A stretch of 8,818 nt of DNA, taken from Fimenecus sp051881395 (GTDB taxonomy: Bacteria > Bacillota > Clostridia > Oscillospirales > Acutalibacteraceae). The notes beneath the pieces are model-generated. The model worked only from the letters and a program-made list of their open reading frames with translations. It searched no databases and had not been told where the DNA came from. The stretch's first letter is position 1. Every line of letters begins with the position of its first letter. Of this stretch, positions 1 to 4,723 are shown piece by piece. The stretch is taken from contig JBJEPU010000139.1 in assembly GCA_051881395.1 (NCBI GenBank), positions 1-8,818 on the forward strand, in the 5' to 3' direction. A program made the translations under genes and the position numbers.

Positions 1-43
1 AGGCGAGTAATTCAAGCCCCCGCCCTACCGTATAAATTACCCC

Positions 44-57
44 TACAAACCCCAATT
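44..57. repeat. Repeat-end fragment resembling a terminal inverted repeat
   Basis: The 14 bases TACAAACCCCAATT match TACAAATCCCAATT, the right terminal repeat of the MITE-like element at 8690-8703, with one mismatch, and both are followed by TT or TC and preceded by CTAC or CGTAC. This suggests that the first 60 bases are the end of another copy whose body lies left of the window. The match is short, so it could be coincidence, but the shared CTAC-hairpin context makes a real relationship more likely than not. Confidence 0.4.
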
Positions 58-77
58 TTCGCCGCGTCACTTGCGGA

Positions 78-1904
78 TTATTCCACCGTTACGGATTTGG
101 CAAGATTGCGAGGCTTATCGACATCACAACCGCGTTCCAGCGCCATATAATAGGCGAACAGCTGTAAGGGGATGACATCCAGTGACGGGGTTACCGTCGC
201 ATCCGCTTGCGGAATGTGTATCACTTCGTCTGCAAACTCCGAAACCTCCTTGTGTTCACCCGAAACGAGCACAATCACCCGCGCGCCGCGTGCGCGCACC
301 TCTTTGATGTTGCCGAGCGTCTTTTCAAACAGCGTTTCCTGCGTGGCAACGGCAACTACGGGCGTGCCCGGTTCAATCAGCGAAATCGTGCCGTGCTTCA
401 ACTCCCCTGCCGCATAGGCTTCGGAGTGGATATACGAAATTTCTTTGAGTTTCAAAGAACCCTCCAATGAAATGGCGTAATCGAGCCCGCGCCCGATAAA
501 AAATACATTTTTCGCTGCCGAAAACTGCCGTGCAAGGTTTGCCATTTCCTCGTCCAGCTGCAAAAGGCGTTCAATTTGGTCGGGTAATTGCAACAGCGCC
601 GCACATTTTGCCTGTTCTTCGCCTTGGGTCAGCTTGCCGACTGCGCGGGCAAAATACACCCCCAACAAATACACAACCGCCAACTGTGCTGAAAATGCTT
701 TTGTGGTTGCCACGGCAATTTCAGGGCCCGCCATCGTATAAATTACATCATCGCTTTCGCGGGCAATGGTGCTTGCCACCACATTGACAATGGATACCGT
801 GTGCGCGCCTTTGCGCTTGGCTTCGCGAAGTGCTGCCAAGGTGTCCGCCGTTTCGCCCGATTGGCTGATGACAATACAAATATCGCCATGGTTTACAATC
901 GGATTTCGATAGCGGAATTCGCTTGCCAAATCGGTTTCACAGGGAACGCCGCAAAGGCTTTCCAAAATATATTTTGCCGCCATACCGACATGCCACGCGC
1001 TGCCGCAGGCAACAATATGGAATTTGCCGACCGCACGGATTTCTTCATCGGTCAAATGCAGTTCAGGCAATGTGACTTTGCCGTTTACAATCCGCGGGGA
1101 AAGCGTGTCGCGCACGGCTTTGGGCTGTTCGGCAATTTCCTTTTTCATAAAATGCGGATAGCCGCCCTTTTGCGCCGATTCGGCGTCCCAGGTCACGCGG
1201 TAAATCTCTTTTTGAAGCGGCGCACCCGTGCTGTCAAAAAACGAGATTTTATTTCTTTCGAGCACGGCAATTTCGCCGTCGTTTAGCAAATAACAGTCGC
1301 GGGTATACTTTAACACAGCGGGAATATCGGACGCGAGAAAATTTTCGCTCTCCCCTTTGCCGACAATCAGCGGGCTGTCTTTTTTCGCCGCCAAAATGCG
1401 GTCGGGGCGGTCTTTTGTCAATACCGCCACGGCGTACGAGCCGCGCACAGTCTCCTGCACCTTGCACATTGCCGCCACCGCGTCGCCTTTATAATAGTAG
1501 GCGAACAGCTGCGCCAAAACCTCGGTATCCGTTTCGGAGACAAAGGTGTACCCTGCCGTTTCGAGCATGGATTTTAAGGCGATATAATTTTCAATAATCC
1601 CGTTGTGTACGAGCGTAACCATACCGTTGCCGCCCATATGCGGGTGGGCATTTTCGTCCGTCGGCGCGCCGTGCGTTGCCCAGCGCGTATGCCCGATGCC
1701 GACTGTACCCGAAAGCGGTTTGCACGCTTTCAGTTTTTGTTCCAAATCCGCCACACGGCCTTTGGTTTTGACCACCTGCACCTTGCCGTTTTCGACCACA
1801 GCAAGCCCTGCCGAATCGTACCCTCGGTACTCCAGCTTTTTTAAACCGTCCAGCAATACCGGAGAAGCACAGTTCTCCCCAATATAACCAACAATTCCAC
1901 ACAT
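78..1904 (-). CDS. glmS: Glutamine--fructose-6-phosphate aminotransferase (isomerizing), GlmS
   Basis: A cytoplasmic enzyme that makes glucosamine-6-phosphate from fructose-6-phosphate and glutamine, the first committed step toward UDP-GlcNAc for peptidoglycan. The 608-residue protein has the normal family length. It begins MCGIVGYIG, so Cys2 becomes the N-terminal nucleophile of the class II glutamine amidotransferase domain (about 2-218), with HTRWATHG (72-79), HNGIIENY (100-107) and SETDTE (123-128). Two SIS sugar-isomerase domains follow (about 290-420 and 460-600) with CGSAWH (300-305), SQSGETADT (347-355), EGSLKLKEIS (481-490) and ELKHG (501-505), and the conserved tail DKPRNLAKSVTVE. 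The start is supported by Cys2 and by the AAGGAAA ribosome site at 1914-1920. It is monocistronic as far as visible, with its own promoter and an upstream glmS ribozyme that should lower expression when product accumulates. I see no strong terminator in the 77 bases downstream. Confidence 0.98.
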   Translation of the reverse strand: MCGIVGYIGENCASPVLLDGLKKLEYRGYDSAGLAVVENGKVQVVKTKGRVADLEQKLKACKPLSGTVGIGHTRWATHGAPTDENAHPHMGGNGMVTLVHNGIIENYIALKSMLETAGYTFVSETDTEVLAQLFAYYYKGDAVAAMCKVQETVRGSYAVAVLTKDRPDRILAAKKDSPLIVGKGESENFLASDIPAVLKYTRDCYLLNDGEIAVLERNKISFFDSTGAPLQKEIYRVTWDAESAQKGGYPHFMKKEIAEQPKAVRDTLSPRIVNGKVTLPELHLTDEEIRAVGKFHIVACGSAWHVGMAAKYILESLCGVPCETDLASEFRYRNPIVNHGDICIVISQSGETADTLAALREAKRKGAHTVSIVNVVASTIARESDDVIYTMAGPEIAVATTKAFSAQLAVVYLLGVYFARAVGKLTQGEEQAKCAALLQLPDQIERLLQLDEEMANLARQFSAAKNVFFIGRGLDYAISLEGSLKLKEISYIHSEAYAAGELKHGTISLIEPGTPVVAVATQETLFEKTLGNIKEVRARGARVIVLVSGEHKEVSEFADEVIHIPQADATVTPSLDVIPLQLFAYYMALERGCDVDKPRNLAKSVTVE

Positions 1905-1987
1905 ATTTACTTGTTTCCTTTACAAAATAAATTTGTGCTTACTTTTTGCTTTGTGCACGCGCATTTCTGCCCGCTTTTGGCAAAAAG

Positions 1988-2174
1988 CTTGTGCCCCCGC
2001 ACATGGCGGTGAGAGAAGCCGAACGCAATCTTTACGGATTTCATCGCGGTTGTGTTCAAATTCTCAAACCGTATGGGGCAAGAGGCATCCGCCGAATGTT
2101 TCGATAACCTCTTCCTCGTCACCTGCCCGAAAACACCGCAAACGCGGTGACCGTGCAAAGGCAGGCCCGGCGCT
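1988..2174 (-). ncRNA. glmS self-cleaving ribozyme/riboswitch
   Basis: It lies in the glmS leader and is read on the minus strand. The diagnostic parts are all present and in order: the cleavage site A|GCGCC (scissile bond between 2174 and 2173), the core GACGAGG-AAGAGGTTATCGAA (2100-2120), GGCGGATGCCTC (2082-2093), a P3-like CTTG..CCCC arm that can pair with GGGGGC..CAAG near 1988, and the downstream AATCCGTAAAGATT (2027-2040), which resembles the CCGUAAGGAUU of the Bacillus ribozyme. In this family glucosamine-6-phosphate is a cofactor for cleavage, and the cut mRNA is degraded, giving feedback control of GlmS. The 3' boundary is approximate. The assignment rests on motif recognition, not on a covariance-model score. 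Confidence 0.94.
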
Positions 2175-2237
2175 ATTTTCGTTTGCCGCTCGAAAATTTC
2201 AAAAGAGCGTTTCGTTTTCCTTTCTGAAAATTTGCCG

Positions 2238-2257
2238 TTCCCTTGCACGAAAGGGAA
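2238..2257 (-). other. Hairpin near the 5' end of the glmS leader
   Basis: A perfect 7-bp stem (TTCCCTT pairing with AAGGGAA) with a 6-base loop begins about six bases from the predicted glmS transcription start and lies upstream of the ribozyme. After ribozyme cleavage it would stay on the released 5' fragment. A role in 5'-end stability is inference; the hairpin itself is visible. Confidence 0.45.
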
Positions 2258-2269
2258 TGTGCTTTCTGC

Positions 2270-2298
2270 ATTATATGCAAGGCGGCGGCAAATGTCAA
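2270..2298 (-). promoter_or_regulatory. Sigma-A promoter of glmS
   Basis: On the minus strand a perfect TTGACA (-35, plus-strand 2293-2298) is followed after exactly 17 bases by a perfect TATAAT (-10, 2270-2275). Transcription should start near 2263, giving a leader of about 360 nt that contains the ribozyme. The match to the vegetative consensus is complete, so strong constitutive initiation is expected, with control left to the RNA. Confidence 0.9.
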
Positions 2299-2389
2299 TG
2301 GATTTTTCAAAAATTTTATGAATATTTTTTTATTTTTTTGTGATTTTAGGGAATAATATTACCAAAAATATCCTTGTGAGGCGGTTTTT

Positions 2390-3235
2390 ATGTCCTTTGC
2401 CCGTGCCAAAATCCATGCGCAGAACATTTTGCTGACATCGCGCAGAAAGGCGCTTGCGGTTTGCCTTTTGGGCTTTTTCCTGCGGCTTGTTTGTCTGCTT
2501 TGCACCGCGGTCAGTCTTTATTCTTTGTTGCATTTGTCCGAATATCCGATAGCTTCGCAATCCGTTTATGCAAAAATCGGATTTTATGCGCTGTTTACGG
2601 TCGCAACACTTTTGTCGCTGTGGCTGTTCGCACTGCTTGCTTTTTTGCAAAAGCGGTGGTTTTTGGAAAACAGCCGCAATAAGGTCGGGATTTCTGTATT
2701 TTTCGGAAAATTTCGTTTCGGGCAGGCAGTCAAAATCGGCTTTCTGTATTATGTAAAAAAACTGCTCTCATTTTTGGGATTTCTGTTTTATTTATTGCCG
2801 TTTTTTCTTTTTGCGGCGGGTTTTTTCTATGAATTACAAAATGCGGGCTTTTCGCGGTTCCTTGCGGCTTTTTCGTTGCTGTTTTTGGGCGTATTGTGCT
2901 TTGTCGGGCTGTATTTCGGCTTTGCCGCCGCACAAAGCTATGCGTTTTGCGACGCACTTTTGGTACTGTCGCCGCAAGCGGGCTTGATTGATACGCTCAA
3001 AACGAGCCGAAAATTGGCGCGGCAAAGTGCATTTTCCACGGTCCGTTTCAAATTGCGGTTTTTCCCGTGGATGCTGTGCAGTTGTTTGATATTTCCCGCC
3101 TTTTACGCCCTACCCTATTACCGACAAAGCGTTGCGTGTATGACCGAAACGGTTTTAGTTAAAAATCATCTAACGCAGAAATCGCAAAAACCGATTGTGT
3201 TTTTTGTGCAAGCACGAAAGCCTTTGCAGGCGTAA
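2390..3235 (+). CDS. Integral membrane protein of unknown function, DUF975-like
   Basis: A 281-residue basic, very hydrophobic protein divergent from glmS. About five membrane segments are visible, near residues 21-47, 61-87, 125-147, 157-180 and 227-244; there is no cleavable signal peptide and no catalytic motif. The C-terminal part (about 198-250) reads as an amphipathic LIDTLKTSRKLARQS stretch, then FKLRFFPWMLCSCL and FPAFYALPYYRQS. This resembles the pattern of DUF975-type proteins (short helix with Ser-Lys or Ser-Arg, a Phe-rich W segment, then a membrane helix ending in PY), so a distant relation is plausible but not proven. The start is supported by GAGGCGG (2378-2384) five bases before the ATG; no clear promoter is visible in the AT-rich 2300-2370 region. 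It ends 31 bp before a repeat hairpin with a T-rich tail that might end its transcript. Confidence 0.85.
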   Translation: MSFARAKIHAQNILLTSRRKALAVCLLGFFLRLVCLLCTAVSLYSLLHLSEYPIASQSVYAKIGFYALFTVATLLSLWLFALLAFLQKRWFLENSRNKVGISVFFGKFRFGQAVKIGFLYYVKKLLSFLGFLFYLLPFFLFAAGFFYELQNAGFSRFLAAFSLLFLGVLCFVGLYFGFAAAQSYAFCDALLVLSPQAGLIDTLKTSRKLARQSAFSTVRFKLRFFPWMLCSCLIFPAFYALPYYRQSVACMTETVLVKNHLTQKSQKPIVFFVQARKPLQA

Positions 3236-3266
3236 ATTTGCAAGGGCGAACTGTATCACGCAATTT

Positions 3267-3343
3267 GTCATTCTGAGGCGAATCCGAAGAATCTCGTTTC
3301 TATGGCACTCCTGTTGGAGATTCTTCACTTCGTTCAGAATGAC
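3267..3343. repeat. Interspersed inverted-repeat element, copy A
   Basis: Two arms face each other across a spacer of about 21 bases: the left arm at 3267-3295 has ends GTCATTCTGA and GAAGAATCTC around a GGCGAATCC core, and the right arm at 3317-3343 is the reverse complement of GTCATTCTGA-ACGAAGT-GAAGAATCTC. The arms share 10 identical bases at each end and differ in the core. The same family recurs at 4404-4649 and 8570-8656. It lies between two genes, and the T-rich CGATTTTTATTTTG just after it could let it act as a terminator for the membrane-protein gene. I know this kind of sequence as a very common intergenic repeat in many bacterial genomes; its mobiliser is not in the window. Confidence 0.9.
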
Positions 3344-3369
3344 CGATTTTTATTTTGATAGGATTTTAC

Positions 3370-3394
3370 GGAACGGTACGACCGTTCCCTACGC
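3370..3394. repeat. Second repeat module: GGAACGGT hairpin plus CTACGC, copy A
   Basis: GGAACGGT-ACG-ACCGTTCC forms an 8-bp stem with a 3-base loop and is followed by CTACGC. Read on the minus strand it matches 4356-4380 at 23 of 25 positions. With the arm element at 3267-3343 and the intervening T-rich piece, it makes a composite unit that recurs inverted after the transporter gene. A further hairpin, CGCACAA-AACGAA-TTGTGCG, follows at 3392-3411. Confidence 0.75.
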
Positions 3395-3435
3395 ACAAAA
3401 CGAATTGTGCGCGTGTAGGCGTCATTCCGTTCCTC

Positions 3436-3464
3436 TTGTCAAACGCCCCGAAATGTGCTACACT
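3436..3464 (+). promoter_or_regulatory. Extended -10 promoter of the EamA transporter gene
   Basis: TTGTCA (3436-3441, five of six consensus bases) is followed after 17 bases by TACACT (3459-3464, four of six), with the extended -10 dinucleotide TG at 3456-3457. Initiation near 3471 would leave a leader of about 20 nt before the ATG at 3492. It sits just inside the left copy of the flanking repeats, so the gene carries its own promoter. Confidence 0.7.
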
Positions 3465-3481
3465 ATGGGGAATTTGAAAGC

Positions 3482-3488
3482 GGGTGAG
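3482..3488 (+). promoter_or_regulatory. Ribosome binding site that fixes the transporter start
   Basis: GGGTGAG lies three bases before the ATG at 3492. The two in-frame ATGs upstream (3453 and 3465) overlap or touch the -10 box and so would be upstream of the predicted transcription start. This favours the 3492 start, although the spacing is a little short. Confidence 0.55.
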
Positions 3489-3491
3489 TCG

Positions 3492-4361
3492 ATGCAAAAG
3501 AAACAAAAAGGGATTTTGCTGATTATCCTGTCGGCGTTTTGCTTTGCGCTGATGAGTATGTTTGTGCGCTTGGCGGGGGATTTGCCCTCAATACAAAAAA
3601 GTTTTTTCCGCAATATTGTCGCATTTTTATTTGCGGGTATCATTTTATGGCGTGAGAAACAGACCAAGCCAGCGCTTTCCAAACCCGCGTGGGGGTATTT
3701 GCTGTTGCGCTCCGGTTTCGGCACGCTCGGTATCCTTTGCAATTTTTACGCGGTGGACAAATTGGTGTTAGCGGACGCGTCCATTCTCAACAAAATGTCG
3801 CCGTTTTTTGCGATTTTGTGCAGTTACTTTGTGTTAAAAGAAAAAATCACGCCCGCAAGAATGTGCATTGTCCTCGGTGCGTTTGTCGGCAGTCTGTTCG
3901 TAATTAAACCGTCCTTTCAAAATGCGTCGCTTTTCCCCGCGGTCATCGGCTTACTCGGCGGCTTCGGCGCAGGTGTGGCATACACCATGGTGCGAAAGCT
4001 CGGCACGCTCGGCGTGAAGGGGCCGTTTATTGTCTTTTTCTTTTCGGGGTTTTCGTGCCTTGTAACCCTGCCTTACTTAATTTTTAACTATCACCCGATG
4101 ACGGGCATACAGCTTCTGTATTTGCTCCTGGCGGGGCTTGCGGCAACGGGCGGGCAGTTCACCATTACCGCCGCCTACATTTACGCCCCCGCGCGGGAGA
4201 TTTCGGTGTATGACTATTCGCAAATCATTTTTTCGTCCGCCTTGGGCTTTTTCGTATTCGGGCAAAAGCCCGATGTGTGGAGCTTTGTGGGCTATGTACT
4301 GATTGTCGCTATGGCGATAGTGATGTTTTTTTATAATCAAAAACAGCATTCGCGCGCGTAG
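3492..4361 (+). CDS. EamA/DMT-superfamily transporter
   Basis: A 289-residue inner-membrane protein with the two tandem EamA repeats (about 7-138 and 148-281) and ten predicted helices, near residues 7-25, 38-53, 68-86, 96-115, 122-138, 148-168, 177-197, 207-228, 239-257 and 262-281. Supporting landmarks are the first-helix SAFCFALMSMFVRL, the helix-4 stretch ADASILNKMSPFFAIL and the helix-9 DYSQIIFSSALGFFVFGQKP, which are typical of S-adenosylmethionine-transporter-like and YdcZ/RhaT-type drug/metabolite carriers. The substrate cannot be told from sequence. The open frame runs up to 3195, but its first 99 codons read through the repeat element and promoter, so 3492 (MQKKQKG) is the start. 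Its stop codon TAG (4359-4361) lies inside the inverted repeat copy at 4356-4380, so the last residues may be repeat-derived. It is transcribed alone, converging on pheST. Confidence 0.93.
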   Translation: MQKKQKGILLIILSAFCFALMSMFVRLAGDLPSIQKSFFRNIVAFLFAGIILWREKQTKPALSKPAWGYLLLRSGFGTLGILCNFYAVDKLVLADASILNKMSPFFAILCSYFVLKEKITPARMCIVLGAFVGSLFVIKPSFQNASLFPAVIGLLGGFGAGVAYTMVRKLGTLGVKGPFIVFFFSGFSCLVTLPYLIFNYHPMTGIQLLYLLLAGLAATGGQFTITAAYIYAPAREISVYDYSQIIFSSALGFFVFGQKPDVWSFVGYVLIVAMAIVMFFYNQKQHSRA

Positions 4362-4380
4362 GGAACAGTCGTACCGTGCC
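4356..4380. repeat. Second repeat module, copy B (inverted)
   Basis: This 25-bp stretch (GCGTAGGGAAC..CGTACCG..CC) equals the reverse complement of 3370-3394 except at two positions. It overlaps the transporter's stop codon. It continues, through a shared ATCAAAATAAA, into the arm repeats at 4404, in the same order as copy A read on the other strand. Confidence 0.75.
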
Positions 4381-4403
4381 GAAACAACAATCAAAATAAA
4401 GAA

Positions 4404-4488
4404 TTGTCATTCTGAACGAAGTGAAGAATCTCAAATTGTCATTCTGAACGAAGTGAAGAATCTCAAATTGTCATTCTGAACGAAGTGA
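4404..4488. repeat. 32-bp tandem array of one repeat arm
   Basis: Two complete units and one cut-off unit are visible, starting at 4404, 4436 and 4468, each TTGTCATTCTGA-ACGAAGT-GAAGAATCTCAAA with a 32-bp period and no differences between copies. The third unit runs into the Ns at 4489, and the sequence after the gap (AGAATCTCAAA) resumes in the same unit, so the true number of copies is at least three and unknown. There are no spacers, so it is not a CRISPR. It is a local expansion of the arm that is single in copy A. Confidence 0.93.
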
Positions 4489-4588
4489 NNNNNNNNNNNN
4501 NNNNNNNNNNNNNNNNNNNNNNNNNNNNNNNNNNNNNNNNNNNNNNNNNNNNNNNNNNNNNNNNNNNNNNNNNNNNNNNNNNNNNNNN
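4489..4588. other. Assembly gap of 100 Ns
   Basis: Exactly 100 unknown bases fall inside the tandem array, with the same repeat unit on both sides. The round number indicates a placeholder length. Nothing can be said about what is inside, and reading frames crossing it are meaningless. Confidence 0.98.
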
Positions 4589-4649
4589 AGAATCTCAAAA
4601 AAGCAAAGTGCAATGGAAAAGAGATTCTTCGGCTACGCCTCAGAATGAC
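4589..4649. repeat. Right end of interspersed repeat, copy B
   Basis: The end of a left-type arm (AGAATCTC) is followed by a 24-base spacer and the opposing arm GAGATTCTTC-GGCTACGCC-TCAGAATGAC (4621-4649). Both the spacer (AGTGC-AATGGAAA) and the arm order match the reverse complement of copy A (AGTGC-CATAGAAA), which shows that copies A and B are inverted versions of the same element. Confidence 0.85.
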
Positions 4650-4690
4650 AAAACGATAAACCCGCCGTTCTCGTTAGAGAACGGCGGGTT
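4650..4690 (-). terminator. Intrinsic terminator of the pheST operon
   Basis: A perfect 14-bp stem (AACCCGCCGTTCTC with GAGAACGGCGGGTT) and a 4-base loop lie 33 bases after the pheT stop. On the minus strand the stem is followed by TTATCGTTTTG, a modest U-rich tail. The plus-strand tail (GGTGTTTTAG) is weaker, so it may also stop the converging transporter transcript, but less well. Confidence 0.88.
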
Positions 4691-4723
4691 GGTGTTTTAG
4701 TGCATATGCGATTCGAAACCGAA

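Noticed and set aside
1..77. Possible terminator directly after glmS
   Set aside because: Only a 4-bp CCGC/GCGG stem without a proper U tract is visible; no convincing terminator lies before the window edge.
1907..2248. Open frames on both strands in the glmS leader (also 1933-2343 on the plus strand)
   Set aside because: They overlap the glmS ribozyme and promoter and have no ribosome site or protein-like composition.
2338..2360. Possible promoter TTGTGA with TAATAT for the membrane-protein gene
   Set aside because: The spacing is only 10 bases, and alternative -35 boxes in the T-rich tract are not distinguishable from background.
4404..4599. Regular direct repeats with a 32-bp period, suggesting a CRISPR array
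   Set aside because: The units are directly adjacent with no unique spacers, the unit is an arm of an interspersed repeat found elsewhere in the window, and no cas gene is near.
4431..4700. Open frames across the run of Ns
   Set aside because: The gap length is arbitrary and the sequence unknown, so the frames have no meaning.
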